From NCBI GenBank assembly GCA_016929775.1, contig JAFGIE010000006.1, positions 3,215 through 67,214 on the forward strand: a stretch of DNA of 64,000 nucleotides, given 5' to 3'. The first letter of the stretch is position 1. Each line of letters starts with the position of its first letter. Both the position numbers and the translations under genes were made by a program. This document shows positions 33,580-43,697 of the stretch, piece after piece. The DNA is from Anaerolineae bacterium. Its GTDB lineage: Bacteria > Chloroflexota > Anaerolineae > JAFGEY01. Under the pieces are notes generated by a model that had not been told where the DNA came from, ran no database searches, and saw nothing but the letters and a program-made list of their open reading frames with translations.

Positions 33580-34770
33580 ATGGCGATTACACCCAATACG
33601 GATCTGGCGCAGAAGATCCGGGAAGCGTGTGGGGAGAACGCATACCTGTGCTACCAGTGCCAAAAGTGCTCGGTGGGCTGCCCGACGGCGCACGCCATGA
33701 CCTACCGCCCGGCACAGATCATGCGCGCGGTCCAGTTCGGGCTGCAGGAGATGCTGCTTCGCGACGCGAGCATCTGGCGCTGCCTGACCTGTGAGACGTG
33801 TGGCACGTTCTGTCCGAATGACCTTCACCCCCGGGAGGTGATCGAGGCCCTGCGCTGCATGGCGATGGAGGACGTGCGCAGTCTATCGGGCGATCTGTCT
33901 CTCGAGCGAGGCCTCCGCGCGCTGCGCATGCTCGGAGACCGGATCGACGACGCGCACAACATCTCGGGGGACGCGAACGACAACCGTCTGATCTGGGCGA
34001 ACAACCTGCCCGAGCAGCCGCCCAACCTGGACCGGAAGGCAGGGGCAGAGACGGTCTACTTTGTGGGATGTGTCTCTTCGCTCTATCCGATGAGCTATGC
34101 CGTGCCGCAGGCGTTCGTGACGATCCTCGAGCGCGCGGGCGAGAACTATACGACTATGGGCAGTGAGGAATGGTGCTGTGGGTATCCACTGCTGATCGGC
34201 GGTCAGGTCAAGGCTGCGGAAGCCGTGATCCGCCATAATGTGGAGACAGTCCGCGCCCTGGGGGCGAAGCGGGTGGTGATGACCTGCCCCTCCTGCTACC
34301 ACGCATGGCATCACGTCTACCCCGAAGTGGTTGGTGAGCTAGGCGTTGAGGTCCTGCACGCGGTGGAGTTGATGGCAGAGATGATCGAGCAGGACCGTAT
34401 CCCGATGGCTGAGGGGCGCCCGATGCTCGTGACCTATCACGACCCATGCGACCTCGGGCGCAAGGCCGATATCTACGAGGCGCCACGCCGCGTGCTGCGC
34501 GCCGTGCCGGGCGTCACGCTCGTCGAGATGGACTCGCACGGCGAGACGGCGTTGTGTTGCGGCGGGGGCGGCAACCTGGAGACGTTCGATCCCGACCTGG
34601 GCGCGGAGGTGGCGGCGAAACGGCTCGCGGAGGCGGAGGCGGTCGAGGCGCAGGTGATTGCCTCGGCGTGTCCGCAGTGTGAGCGGACGCTGACCAAGGC
34701 GACCCGGGCCAACCGGGTGCGCATCCGGGTCATGGATGTGGCACAGATCGTCGAGCGTGCGCTGGCGTGA
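33580..34770 (+). CDS. HdrC-HdrB (HdrD-like) iron-sulfur fusion, copy 1
   Basis: The 396-residue protein joins an HdrC-like domain with two [4Fe-4S] motifs (CYQCQKCSVGCP starting at C24, CLTCETCGTFCP near 68) to an HdrB-like domain with two CCG motifs (GCVSSLY, EEWCCGYP, TCPSCYH; then HDPCDLG, LCCGGGGN, SACPQCE). In methanogens such CCG sites hold non-cubane [4Fe-4S] clusters that reduce disulfides; in bacterial MetF complexes the HdrB part may only relay electrons. It follows metF by 60 bases and precedes fhs. A paralogue lies at 36869. Confidence 0.9.
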   Translation: MAITPNTDLAQKIREACGENAYLCYQCQKCSVGCPTAHAMTYRPAQIMRAVQFGLQEMLLRDASIWRCLTCETCGTFCPNDLHPREVIEALRCMAMEDVRSLSGDLSLERGLRALRMLGDRIDDAHNISGDANDNRLIWANNLPEQPPNLDRKAGAETVYFVGCVSSLYPMSYAVPQAFVTILERAGENYTTMGSEEWCCGYPLLIGGQVKAAEAVIRHNVETVRALGAKRVVMTCPSCYHAWHHVYPEVVGELGVEVLHAVELMAEMIEQDRIPMAEGRPMLVTYHDPCDLGRKADIYEAPRRVLRAVPGVTLVEMDSHGETALCCGGGGNLETFDPDLGAEVAAKRLAEAEAVEAQVIASACPQCERTLTKATRANRVRIRVMDVAQIVERALA

Positions 34771-34802
34771 GGCGCAGCGACGCGAGCGGTGTTGGGCATC
34801 AT

Positions 34803-34820
34803 GCGTATGTCGCCATACGC
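34803..34820 (+). other. Small perfect hairpin upstream of fhs
   Basis: GCGTATG-TCGC-CATACGC, a 7-bp stem with a 4-nt loop, lies between the HdrCB gene and fhs. No T-run follows. It may be an mRNA-processing site or a protein-binding palindrome. Confidence 0.3.
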
Positions 34821-34876
34821 TGTGCGTTTAGGTCCCGTGCGGATTCGCTGTTTCATGCTGAAAGGAGAACCGTAAC

Positions 34877-36655
34877 ATGGCACCCAAGAAAGTTCCAAGC
34901 GACCTCGAGATCGCCCAAGCTGCTCAACTCAGGCCGATCTTGGAGATCGCCGATCAGGTTGGTCTGCTGAGGGAGGAACTGGTTCCCTATGGTTGGCAGA
35001 AGGCCAAGGTGAGTCTTTCTGTCCTGGAGCGGCTCAAGGACAGGCCGAACGGCAAGTACATTGACGTCACGGCGATCACGCCCACCCCGCTCGGCGAAGG
35101 CAAGACTACGACGACGGTCGGGCTCACGCAAGGCATGGGCACTGTCCTGGGCAAGAACGTGATGGCGTGCATTCGCCAGCCGAGCATGGGGCCGACCTTT
35201 AACATCAAGGGCGGCGCGGCAGGCGGTGGCTACAGCCAGATCGTCCCCATGGAGGATTTTAACCTGCACCTGACCGGCGACATCCACGCCGTCGGCGTGG
35301 CCCACAACCTGGTCGCTGCGGCGATCGACACGCGGATGTACCACGAGAGCAGGCAGACGGACGCCGCGCTCGCACGGCGCGGGATCGCCCGCCGCCTGGA
35401 CATCGATCCGGACACCATTACCTGGAACCGGGTGGTCGATGTCTGTGACCGGACGATGCGCCAGATCAAGATCGGGTTCAACGACGACAGGTTGGCTGAC
35501 GGGTCGCCGAGCCCGGTCTTCCCGCGCAGCACAGGGGTCGACATCACCGTCTCCAGCGAGCTGATGGCGATCTTGGCGCTCTCGACCAGCATCGCGGACC
35601 TGCGCGCGCGCGCGGGTAGGGTGGTGTTTGGGCTCGACAGACAGGGCAACCCAGTCACGCTCGAGGAGCTGGGCGTCGCAGGGGCGGTTGCGGTCCTGAT
35701 GCGCGATGCACTCATGCCTAACCTGATGCAGACGTTGGAGGGGCAGCCCGCGTTCGTGCACTGTGGGCCGTTCGCTAACATTGCGCACGGCAACTCGTCG
35801 ATCGTCGCCGACGAGATCGCGCTCAAGTTGGCTGACTATGTCGTCACCGAGAGCGGCTTTGGCGCCGACATCGGCATGGAAAAGTTCTTTGACATCAAGT
35901 GCCGCTACTCTGGCTTGATCCCCAACGCGGTGGTCCTGGTCGCCACGGTCCGCGCCCTCAAGATGCACGGCGGCGGGCCCAAGGTGTCGCCGGGTGCGCC
36001 GCTCGACAAGGCCTACACCGAGGAGAACCTGCCGCTGCTGGAAGCCGGGTTGGAGAACCTGGGGGTGCACATCCGGAACGCCAAGCGGTTCGGGATCCCG
36101 GTGGTGGTAGCGGTGAATAGCTTTAACACCGATAGCGAGGCCGAAATGAGCGTGGTCCGCGAGTACGCCCAGGCGCAGGGCGCCGAGGATGCGGTCGTCA
36201 CCCGTCACTGGGCGGAGGGCGGAGCGGGCGCCGCGGCTCTGGCGGAAGCGGTGGTGGCGGCGTGCGACAAGCCGAGCGACTTCAAATTCCTCTATCCGCT
36301 CGAGTGGACGATCAAGCAAAAGATCGAGCACATCGCCAAGACGATCTATAACGCGGGCGAAGTGGCGTACGAACCGCTCGCCGAGCAACAGATCGCGAGC
36401 TATGAGCGCGCTGGGTTCGGCGGCTTGCCGATCTGCATGGCCAAGACGCACCTCAGCCTGGGCCACGATCCCACAGTCAAGGGTGCGCCGTCGGGCTACA
36501 CGCTGCCTGTCCGGGAGGTCCGCGCCAGCGTCGGGGCAGGGTTCATCTATCCCTTGATCGGGAACATGAGCACCATGCCTGGCCTGGCGACCTATCCGGC
36601 GTACATGAACATCGACCTCGACCCGGAAACCGGCGAGATCAAGGGCCTGTCGTAG
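34877..36655 (+). CDS. fhs: Formate-tetrahydrofolate ligase
   Basis: Fhs (592 residues) makes 10-formyl-THF from formate, ATP and THF, the entry step of the methyl branch. The P-loop-like ATP site is [15 protein letters not shown] (near 70-85), followed by [20 protein letters not shown] (seen as [15 protein letters not shown]), [16 protein letters not shown] and [18 protein letters not shown] (as [14 protein letters not shown]), and VRALKMHGG. It is slightly longer than the usual 555-560 residues at the N-terminus. AAAGGAG precedes ATG 34877. FolD and FchA, which act between this and MetF, are not in the window. Confidence 0.97.
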   Translation: MAPKKVPSDLEIAQAAQLRPILEIADQVGLLREELVPYGWQKAKVSLSVLERLKDRPNGKYIDVTAITPTPLGEGKTTTTVGLTQGMGTVLGKNVMACIRQPSMGPTFNIKGGAAGGGYSQIVPMEDFNLHLTGDIHAVGVAHNLVAAAIDTRMYHESRQTDAALARRGIARRLDIDPDTITWNRVVDVCDRTMRQIKIGFNDDRLADGSPSPVFPRSTGVDITVSSELMAILALSTSIADLRARAGRVVFGLDRQGNPVTLEELGVAGAVAVLMRDALMPNLMQTLEGQPAFVHCGPFANIAHGNSSIVADEIALKLADYVVTESGFGADIGMEKFFDIKCRYSGLIPNAVVLVATVRALKMHGGGPKVSPGAPLDKAYTEENLPLLEAGLENLGVHIRNAKRFGIPVVVAVNSFNTDSEAEMSVVREYAQAQGAEDAVVTRHWAEGGAGAAALAEAVVAACDKPSDFKFLYPLEWTIKQKIEHIAKTIYNAGEVAYEPLAEQQIASYERAGFGGLPICMAKTHLSLGHDPTVKGAPSGYTLPVREVRASVGAGFIYPLIGNMSTMPGLATYPAYMNIDLDPETGEIKGLS

Positions 36656-36668
36656 GGTCCTGCGCAGC

Positions 36669-36701
36669 GTAGGGGCACAGGGCCCGTGCCTGTGCCCCTA
36701 C
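36669..36701. repeat. Perfect 13-bp palindrome, REP-like
   Basis: GTAGGGGCACAGG (36669-36681), 7-nt loop, CCTGTGCCCCTAC (36689-36701), located 14 bases after the fhs stop. GTAGGGGC...GCCCCTAC palindromes occur as dispersed elements in many uncultured bacterial genomes. It is followed by TTGCCC, not a T-run, so it is a poor terminator but may block 3' exonucleases. Only one copy was seen in this window. Confidence 0.6.
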
Positions 36702-36868
36702 TTGCCCGGGCGCAGCCGACCGGAGGGCAGAGGCCCAGTGCTGGAGCGTGTGTCCTCGCCCTGGCCCCACAGTCCAAACGGGATGTCCCTGGAGAACGGG
36801 CGCTTTCACGTCGACAGGGCGTGGAGAACCTCGGGCAGCCACACGAGCCGTTACATGCAGGAGGGTTG

Positions 36869-38068
36869 ATGACTGAAGAGCAGAGTGTAGAGATCACCGG
36901 TGATGTGATCGACCTCCGGTTTGCCGCGGAGAACGGGTTCGACGCCGCCAAGTTGGGGACGTGTTTGCAGTGCGGGACGTGCAGTTCGTCTTGCCCCACC
37001 TACTTTGCGATGGACGTACCCCCGCGCAAGCTGTGGCGGATGGTCTCTCTTGGGCTGAAGGATCAGATCGCGCGATCGAGCACATTCTGGATGTGTACGG
37101 CCTGCCACTCCTGCACTGTGCGTTGCCCGCGCGGCATTTCCGTCTCGGACACTATGCGCCAGATCCGCGAGTGGGTGATCAGGGACGGGGTCCAGGAGAC
37201 GCCGCGCGCCTTGAGTATGATGAGCGAGATGATCATCCAGTCGCACAACATGAAGGGCGACGACAACGAGACGCGGTTGATCTGGAGCGCCAACCTGCCT
37301 GACAACCCGCTGAGCGAGACCAAACGCCAGGCTGAGGTCCTGTGGTACGTGGGATGCGTCTCTTCCTTTTACCCGATGGCGTACAAGATCCCGCAGGCGA
37401 TGGTCCAGATCCTGGGCCGGAGCGGCGTGGACTTTACGCTTCTCGGGGGTGAGGAGTGGTGCTGCGGGTTCCCGCTCTACACGGGAGGCATGGGCGATCG
37501 GATCTACGAGTTGGCGGCGCACAACCTCGAGCGTGTGCGCGCCACGGGCGCCAAGATCCTGGTCTCGACGTGCGCGTCGTGCTACCACACGTGGAAGCAC
37601 ATCTACCCCGAGATCCTGCCTGACTTTCCCGATGACCTGGAGGTGCTGCATGCCACCGAGTACATGGCGCGCTTGATCGAGGGGGGGCAGCTCAAGCTAG
37701 GGCCGGTCGAGGCGGTTGTAACCTATCACGACCCCTGCGACCTGGGGAGGCGGAGCGGCATCTATGACGAGCCTCGTTACATCCTGGAGAGCATTCCCGG
37801 TCTTGAGCTGCGCGAAATGGCGAGCATCCGCCAGAACTCGCTGTGCTGCGGCGGCGGGGGCAACGTCGAGACGTTCTCACCGGACACGGTGAATGAGGCA
37901 TCACATCGCCGCCTACTGCAGGCGCAAGCCACTGGGGCGAGCTATGTCGTCTCTGCCTGCCAGCAGTGTATGCGCACGCTGTTCAACGGGGCGCGCAAGT
38001 ACAGGATACGCATTCGGGCGGTCGACATTTCGCAGATCGTGCTCGACGCGCTCGAAGCCGCAGGTTAA
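36869..38068 (+). CDS. HdrC-HdrB (HdrD-like) iron-sulfur fusion, copy 2
   Basis: A paralogue of the protein at 33580, 399 residues. The N-terminal HdrC-like part has CLQCGTCSSSCP and CTACHSCTVRCP; the HdrB-like part has GCVSSFYP, EEWCCGFPL, STCASCYHTW, HDPCDLGRR, LCCGGGGNVE and SACQQCM. All Cys of both CCG motifs are present. ATG 36869 follows GCAGGAGGG; the frame is open 180 bases further upstream but no good start exists there. Two HdrCB copies beside three HdrA copies imply at least two distinct Hdr complexes or one large assembly. Confidence 0.9.
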   Translation: MTEEQSVEITGDVIDLRFAAENGFDAAKLGTCLQCGTCSSSCPTYFAMDVPPRKLWRMVSLGLKDQIARSSTFWMCTACHSCTVRCPRGISVSDTMRQIREWVIRDGVQETPRALSMMSEMIIQSHNMKGDDNETRLIWSANLPDNPLSETKRQAEVLWYVGCVSSFYPMAYKIPQAMVQILGRSGVDFTLLGGEEWCCGFPLYTGGMGDRIYELAAHNLERVRATGAKILVSTCASCYHTWKHIYPEILPDFPDDLEVLHATEYMARLIEGGQLKLGPVEAVVTYHDPCDLGRRSGIYDEPRYILESIPGLELREMASIRQNSLCCGGGGNVETFSPDTVNEASHRRLLQAQATGASYVVSACQQCMRTLFNGARKYRIRIRAVDISQIVLDALEAAG

Positions 38069-38144
38069 GACCGGTCCGCGTTGACCAAGTGGCGCGCCGG
38101 GCCTGCCGGTTAGGGGGCGCGCGCGCGGCAGATGGAGGTGTAGT

Positions 38145-38612
38145 GTGGCGTTCATGAAAGCGGCAGACATCGCAGAACTGGCGATGGAGTTGGAAAAGAA
38201 CGGTGAGGCGTTTTACCGGGCGGTGGCGAGCAAAGCGGGCATGGAGAACCTGCGTGCCCTCTTTGAGGACCTGGCGGACCAAGAGGTGCAGCACTACAAG
38301 GTATTCCAGAAGCTGTCCCAGTCGATCAAGGCACAGCCTCTTATGACCGACCAAGAGTGGGACATGTACCAGGACTACCTGAGCGCGACGATCCAGAGCG
38401 CGTTCTTTGAGGGGACTGACAAGGCACTGGCTGCCGCCGAGATGGCGCGCACGGAACAGGATGCGCTGCGCATGGCGATCGGCTTTGAGAAAGAGACGGT
38501 GTTCTTTTTCCTCGAGCTGCTCGACGTGGTCCCCGAGTCGGCAAAGGAGACGATCGACAAGGTGATCGCTGAAGAGCAGCGCCATGTGCGGCGCCTGGCA
38601 CGTCTCGTGTAA
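38145..38612 (+). CDS. Ferritin-like (rubrerythrin-type) diiron protein
   Basis: The 155-residue protein is a four-helix bundle with two ExxE...ExxH-type pairs: ELEKNGEAFYRAV, EDLADQEVQHY, AIGFEKETVFFFLEL and AEEQRHVRRL. It lacks the rubredoxin domain of classical rubrerythrin. Likely roles are peroxide reduction or iron handling, useful to protect oxygen-sensitive Ni and corrinoid enzymes. GTG 38145 follows GGAGGTG closely; ATG 38154 is possible but more distant. It starts 76 bases after the second HdrCB. Confidence 0.85.
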   Translation: MAFMKAADIAELAMELEKNGEAFYRAVASKAGMENLRALFEDLADQEVQHYKVFQKLSQSIKAQPLMTDQEWDMYQDYLSATIQSAFFEGTDKALAAAEMARTEQDALRMAIGFEKETVFFFLELLDVVPESAKETIDKVIAEEQRHVRRLARLV

Positions 38613-38615
38613 GGG

Positions 38616-39625
38616 ATGCACGTGGACAGGTCGGCCTTGGCCTGGGTCGAACACCAGCTGGCGCCGCGCATGTGTACGTCGGCGGAGCTGCTGTATGACC
38701 ACATGGCCTCGCAGTCGGACGAGTCTCTGGCGCTGATCTACCAGCCCTTTGACGTCGACAACCCGGCGCACTGGTCTGACCGTGGCTCGCTCTTTGACTA
38801 CTTGTGCACGACCGGCGGCGGACGGATCCTGGATCTAGGTCCCGGGGATGGGTGGCCCGCGCTGATCCTGGCTCCCTTCTTGGACGAGGTCGTCGGTGTA
38901 GAGGGTCGCAGCGCCGCGTGGAGGTGTGCAGGGCGAACGCACGCCGGATGGGCATCGAGAATGCGCGCTTTGTCTACGTCGAGCCGGGGGCGCCCCTGCC
39001 TTTTGACGACGAGAGCTTTGACGGGGTGACCGCTGCCTCGTCGGTCGAGCAGACGCCTGACCCGCAGATGACGCTGCGCGAGATCTACCGCATCCTACGT
39101 CCTGGGGGGCGGCTGCGGGTCTACTACGAAGCATTGTCGCGCTACCGCGGGCATCCGGAATGGGGAGCGTGGCTGCTGGAGGTGGGCGAGCGCAGGTCGC
39201 GGTTGATGCTCAGTGAACGGGACATCGACGGGGAGCGCGAGGTGCACTATGGGATCACGCTTGACGCCACTGTGGCAGAGGCAGCCGCGCTGCTGGCTCC
39301 GGGCGCGGATGAGGTGACCTATGAGGCGCTCAGCGTCTCATGCCTGGAGCGCGCGCGTCCTTGGATCGTCGAGGCGGTGACGTGCACGTTGACTCATCCC
39401 TCTGGGCGTACGCTCGCGGCCTGGTTGAGCGAGACCGGTTTCACAGAGGTGATGCCGACTCACAGCGGCGGGCGCTGTGCGTGGGGGCTGTACGAGGCAT
39501 TGACCGGGAGGGAGCGGCCCGGCGATCTGGAAGCGCTGGACGCCTACCTGGGACCGATCGTCCAGACGATGGTGCGGCTGCTCGCCCCGATAGAGACGGA
39601 TCCGATGATCACGGCGGTCAAGTGA
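38616..39625 (+). pseudogene. Class I SAM methyltransferase, interrupted by a -1 frameshift
   Basis: Two frames join to one methyltransferase. The first frame (from ATG 38616) gives GGGRILDLGPGDGWPALILA (SAM-binding motif I) up to VVGVEG; the second frame continues with SQRRVEVCRANARRMGIENA and PFDDESFDGVTAASSVEQ, EIYRILRPGGRLRVYYEA to TGA/stop at 39625. The switch lies at GAGGGTCG (38901-38908): one more G would restore a single frame of about 336 residues. This is either a real deletion, a sequencing or assembly error, or less likely a programmed shift. The gene starts 3 bases after the ferritin-like gene. Substrate unknown. Confidence 0.75.
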
Positions 39626-39689
39626 CCTGGTTCGGGCGGAGACAGCTTGGCCCGCCAGACTTGTGTGCCAGCATGTGGGAGGACAATGC

Positions 39690-42600
39690 ATGAATCAAGA
39701 CAAGCCTCGCATAGGCGTGTATGTGTGTATGTGCGGCAGCAACATCGCGGGGACTGTTGATGTGCCTGCGGTGACCGAGGCTGCCGGGAGACTCAAGAAC
39801 GTGGTCGTGGCGCGCTACAACAAGTACACGTGCGCTGGACCAGGGCAGACGGGGATCCAGGAGGACATCAAGGAGTACGGGCTGAACCGAGTGGTGATCT
39901 CGGCATGTTCTCCGCGCATGCACGAACGCACGTGGCGCGCGATGCTGAGCGACGTCGGCCTGAACCCGTACCTGCTCGAGGTTGCCAACCTGCGCGAGCA
40001 CTGCTCGTGGGCGCACCCTGCGGACGAAATGACGACGCAGAAGGCGATCGACCTCGTCGCAGCTGCGGTCGAGCGCGTCGCGTGGCACGATCCGCTCTAC
40101 CCACAGCGGGTGCCGGTGACCAAGGCGGCAATGGTGGTCGGCGGCGGCGTCGCCGGGATCCAGGCGTCGCTGGACATCGCTCGCGCCGGGGTCCCGGTGT
40201 ACCTCGTGGAGCGCGACCCGTCGATCGGTGGGCACATGGCGCAGCTCGACAAGACGTTCCCCACGCTCGACTGCTCGGCGTGCATCCTCACCCCCAAGAT
40301 GGTCGACGCCGGCAACCATCCCAACATCACCTTGCTGACCTACAGCGAGGTGGAAAAGGTCGACGGCTTTATCGGCAACTTTACGGTGACCGTCCGCAAG
40401 AAGGCGCGCTATGTGGACGTCGACGCGTGCACGGGGTGCGCCGACTGCACTGCGGTCTGCCCAGTGCACGTGCCCAGCGAGTTCGAGCAGGGCCTGGCGG
40501 AGCGCACGGCGATCTATCGCCCCTTTGCGCAGGCTGTGCCCAACGCGTTTGCGATCGACAAGCGGGGCATCTCGCCCTGTCAGAACGCCTGCCCGGCAGG
40601 GATACACGTTCAGGGCTACGTCGCCTTGATCGCCGAGGGCCGGTTCCGCGAAGCATATGACCTGATCCGGGAGCAGATGCCTTTCCCGGGCGTGTGCGGG
40701 CGCGTGTGTCACCATCCGTGCGAAGTCGCCTGCCGGCGGGGCGAAAAGGACAGCGCAGTCGCGATCGAGTACCTGAAGCGGTTCGTCGCGGACTGGGTGG
40801 CAGCGCACCCCGAGGCGGAGAGTCCGCCCAAGGCGCGCGAAGCGCCGCCCAAGACCTCCCTTGCGGGGCGGCGCGTAGCGATCGTCGGCGCAGGCCCTGC
40901 TGGGCTGACCGTCGCCCGCGACCTGGCTGAACATGGTGCGCAGTGCGAGGTGTTCGAGGCGCTGCCGGTCGCCGGCGGCATGATGGCGGTCGGCATCCCG
41001 CGCTACCGCTTGCCTGGCGACACGCTACAGCGCGAGATCGACGACATCGCTGGGCTGCCGGGCGTGCAGATCCACTTGGGCACGTCGGTGCAGATGGACG
41101 GCGACGCGAACCAGGATGGCGTGACGCTTGCGGGTCTGCGTAGAGACTACGAGGCGGTGTTTGTCGGCGTCGGCACGCATGGCAGCATGCGGATGCACAT
41201 CCCAGGCGAGTCGCTCGGCGGCGTACTGCACGGGGCGCAGTACCTGCGCCAGCTCAGCCTCGCCCAGTTGGGCGCCCAGGGGGTGAGCATGCCCCAGATC
41301 GGGCGCCGGGTGGTGATCGTAGGCGGGGGCAACGTTGCGATCGACTCGGCAATGACGGCGCGCCGGATCGGCGCCCAAGAGGTGACGATCCTCTATCGCC
41401 GCACGCGCGCCGAGATGCCGGCGAATGACTGGGAGGTGGAGGAAGCCGAGGAGGAGGGAATCCAGTTCCACTTTCTCGCCACGCCCATCGAGATCATCGG
41501 TCGAGGCGATTTCGTCGCCGCAGTCCGCTGCCAGCGGATGCGCCTGGGCGAACCAGACGAGAGCGGACGCCGTCGGCCTGTGCCGATCGAGGGCGACACC
41601 TTTGACCTGCCCGTCGATACCGTGATCATGGCGATCGGGCAGACGCTCGATGACGCGATTTCAGACGTGTCTCGTACGCGCCGCGGGTGGATCGCAGCCG
41701 ATCCGCTGACGCTGCAGACCAGCGCGAGCGGCGTGTTCGCCGGCGGGGATGCGGTGAGCGGGCCCGCGTCGGTGGTCGAAGCGGTCGGCGCAGGGCATCG
41801 CGCCGCGGAGTCGATCCGCCGGTTCTTGCTCGGGGAGGACCTGGCGGAGGCGCGGAAGGGACCGGAGCCGGTCGATACGTCCGAGTTCGACTACTATGAG
41901 CCCGCCGATTGGGACCCGCAGCCTCGGCTCGGCATGCCGCATCGGCCCTTGAGCGACCGCGACGGTTTCGATGAGGTCAACCTGGGCTTTGACGAGGCGA
42001 TGGCACTCGCCGAGGCACACCGGTGTCTCTCGTGCAACGTCTGCTCGGAGTGCATGGCCTGTGTCAACGTATGCGGCGCGGGCGCCATCCACCACGATGC
42101 AAAGGACGAGCTGGTTGACATTGACGTGGGCGCCATCGTGGTCGCCACAGGGTTCGATACGTGGGACCCCTCTCCGATGCTCGAGTACGGGTATGGCGTC
42201 TACCCAGAGGTGTACACGGGGCTGGAGATCGAGCGGCTATCCAATGCCTCGGGCCCGACCAGCGGCGAGATCGTGATGCGGAGTGGCGCGAAGCCAAAGC
42301 GTGTGGCGATCATACACTGCGTGGGGAGCCGCGATGAGCACTATCAACCGTACTGCTCGCGCATCTGCTGCATGTACTCGCTCAAGCTGGCGCACCTGAT
42401 CGAGGAAAAGACGGGCGCCGAGGTCTTTCAGTTCTACATGGACATGCGTTCCTTCGGCAAGGGATACGAAGAGTTCTACGAGCGCGTCCAGCACGAAGGC
42501 GTGGTCATGGTACGCGGTCGCGGGGCGCAGGTCCTGCCCGAGGGCGATCGGCTGATCGTCCGTGCGGAGGACACAGACCTGGGTCGTCCGGTCAGCCTGC

Positions 42601-43115
42601 CGGTCGACATGGTCGTGCTTGCCACGGCAGTGGTCCCGTCGAAGGGGGCGGGGGAGCTGGCGCAGCGACTGCACGTCACGCGCGACAAGGACGGCTTCTT
42701 CCTCGAGGCACACCCCAAGCTCCGCCCAGTGGACAGCAACACCGACGGGCTCTACCTTGCCGGGGCTTGCCAGGCGCCGCGAGACATCCCGGACACGGTG
42801 GCGCACGCCGGCGCCGCCGCTGCGCAGGCGTTGGGACTGTTGACGCAGGACTATGTCGAGGTCGTGCCCACCGTCGCTGAGGTGCGCACCATGCACTGTG
42901 TCGGCTGTGGGCTGTGTGTGGACGTGTGCCCATACGGCGCGCCCAGCCTGGTCGAGAACCGGGGGCGGATGGTCGCCGAGATCAACGAGGCGCTGTGCAA
43001 GGGGTGCGGGCTGTGTGTCGCCGGATGCCGCGGCAAGGCGATCTCGCTGCGCGGGTTTACCGATACGCAGATCCTGACGCAGCTGGAGGCGCTGCTACAG
43101 CTAGAGTGGGCGTAG
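39690..43115 (+). CDS. HdrA-like flavoprotein with inserted GltD/NfnB-like module
   Basis: The 1,141-residue protein begins with the CMCGSNIAGTVDV module that sits mid-chain in the other two HdrA proteins, then HdrA FAD (VVGGGVAGIQAS, near 150), ferredoxin CTGCADCTAVCP (near 247), the inserted Fer4_20/GltD unit (CQNACPAG near 297, VGAGPAGLTVA near 399, VIVGGGNVAIDSA near 541), CLSCNVCSECMACVNVC (near 779), HdrA remainder with PYCSRICCMYSLK (near 885), and two C-terminal ferredoxin motifs (near 1070 and 1104). It has one HdrA unit plus one GltD unit. ATG 39690 follows GGGAGGAC. Next come MvhD and Flx-like subunits, suggesting a distinct FlxABCD-HdrABC-like complex. Confidence 0.9.
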   Translation: MNQDKPRIGVYVCMCGSNIAGTVDVPAVTEAAGRLKNVVVARYNKYTCAGPGQTGIQEDIKEYGLNRVVISACSPRMHERTWRAMLSDVGLNPYLLEVANLREHCSWAHPADEMTTQKAIDLVAAAVERVAWHDPLYPQRVPVTKAAMVVGGGVAGIQASLDIARAGVPVYLVERDPSIGGHMAQLDKTFPTLDCSACILTPKMVDAGNHPNITLLTYSEVEKVDGFIGNFTVTVRKKARYVDVDACTGCADCTAVCPVHVPSEFEQGLAERTAIYRPFAQAVPNAFAIDKRGISPCQNACPAGIHVQGYVALIAEGRFREAYDLIREQMPFPGVCGRVCHHPCEVACRRGEKDSAVAIEYLKRFVADWVAAHPEAESPPKAREAPPKTSLAGRRVAIVGAGPAGLTVARDLAEHGAQCEVFEALPVAGGMMAVGIPRYRLPGDTLQREIDDIAGLPGVQIHLGTSVQMDGDANQDGVTLAGLRRDYEAVFVGVGTHGSMRMHIPGESLGGVLHGAQYLRQLSLAQLGAQGVSMPQIGRRVVIVGGGNVAIDSAMTARRIGAQEVTILYRRTRAEMPANDWEVEEAEEEGIQFHFLATPIEIIGRGDFVAAVRCQRMRLGEPDESGRRRPVPIEGDTFDLPVDTVIMAIGQTLDDAISDVSRTRRGWIAADPLTLQTSASGVFAGGDAVSGPASVVEAVGAGHRAAESIRRFLLGEDLAEARKGPEPVDTSEFDYYEPADWDPQPRLGMPHRPLSDRDGFDEVNLGFDEAMALAEAHRCLSCNVCSECMACVNVCGAGAIHHDAKDELVDIDVGAIVVATGFDTWDPSPMLEYGYGVYPEVYTGLEIERLSNASGPTSGEIVMRSGAKPKRVAIIHCVGSRDEHYQPYCSRICCMYSLKLAHLIEEKTGAEVFQFYMDMRSFGKGYEEFYERVQHEGVVMVRGRGAQVLPEGDRLIVRAEDTDLGRPVSLPVDMVVLATAVVPSKGAGELAQRLHVTRDKDGFFLEAHPKLRPVDSNTDGLYLAGACQAPRDIPDTVAHAGAAAAQALGLLTQDYVEVVPTVAEVRTMHCVGCGLCVDVCPYGAPSLVENRGRMVAEINEALCKGCGLCVAGCRGKAISLRGFTDTQILTQLEALLQLEWA

Positions 43116-43235
43116 GGTCCAGGCGGATGGCTCGCCGCTACCTAGGAGGTGCGCAACGCCTGCCTGTGCCACGGGCCCTGGTATGCCTGGGGATAGCGCC
43201 GCTTCCTGGCTGCGCTGTCCTGATAAGGAGTAGCT

Positions 43236-43697
43236 ATGGCTTCTGAGAACGGTTTCGAACCCAAGATCGTCGGTTTCTTGTGCAACTGGTGCAGCTATGC
43301 TGGAGCAGACCTGGCGGGCACGAGCCGCATCAGGTACCCTCAGAACGTGCGGATCATCCGCGTGCCCTGTTCTGGACGTGTGGACCCCTTGTTCGTGCTC
43401 AAAGCCTTCCAGGATGGCGCGGACGGCGTGATGGTGCTGGGCTGCCACCCTGGGGACTGCCACTACCAGCAGGGCAACTACTTTGCCCAACGCCGCTACG
43501 CGCTCATGCATCGCCTCCTCGAGTTCACGGGCATCGAGTCGGGACGGCTGTTCGTCGAGTGGGTGTCCGCCTCGGAGGGCAAAAAGTTCGCCGACGTCGT
43601 CACGCGGTTCACGGAGACGGTGCGCGCCCTCGGGCCTTCCCCGCTGCGGCGGGAGACAGAGGTGCTCCAGCGAGCATCGGAGGAGGTGCTGGTATGA
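43236..43697 (+). CDS. MvhD/FlxD-like iron-sulfur subunit (cysteine form)
   Basis: Third MvhD-family member, 153 residues. Motifs: GFLCNWCSYAGADLAG, RVPCSGRV and VLGCHPGDCHYQQGN, with Cys at the position occupied by Sec in the 31394 protein. It overlaps the start of the next gene by 4 bases (ATGA), so the two are co-translated. With the following two proteins and the FlxA-like gene at 46892 it resembles the FlxABCD set of sulfate reducers and ethanol fermenters. Confidence 0.9.
   Translation: MASENGFEPKIVGFLCNWCSYAGADLAGTSRIRYPQNVRIIRVPCSGRVDPLFVLKAFQDGADGVMVLGCHPGDCHYQQGNYFAQRRYALMHRLLEFTGIESGRLFVEWVSASEGKKFADVVTRFTETVRALGPSPLRRETEVLQRASEEVLV

Noticed and set aside
38895..38915. Programmed -1 ribosomal frameshift in the methyltransferase
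   Set aside because: GAGGGTC does not form an X XXY YYZ slippery heptamer and no clear downstream pseudoknot is seen.
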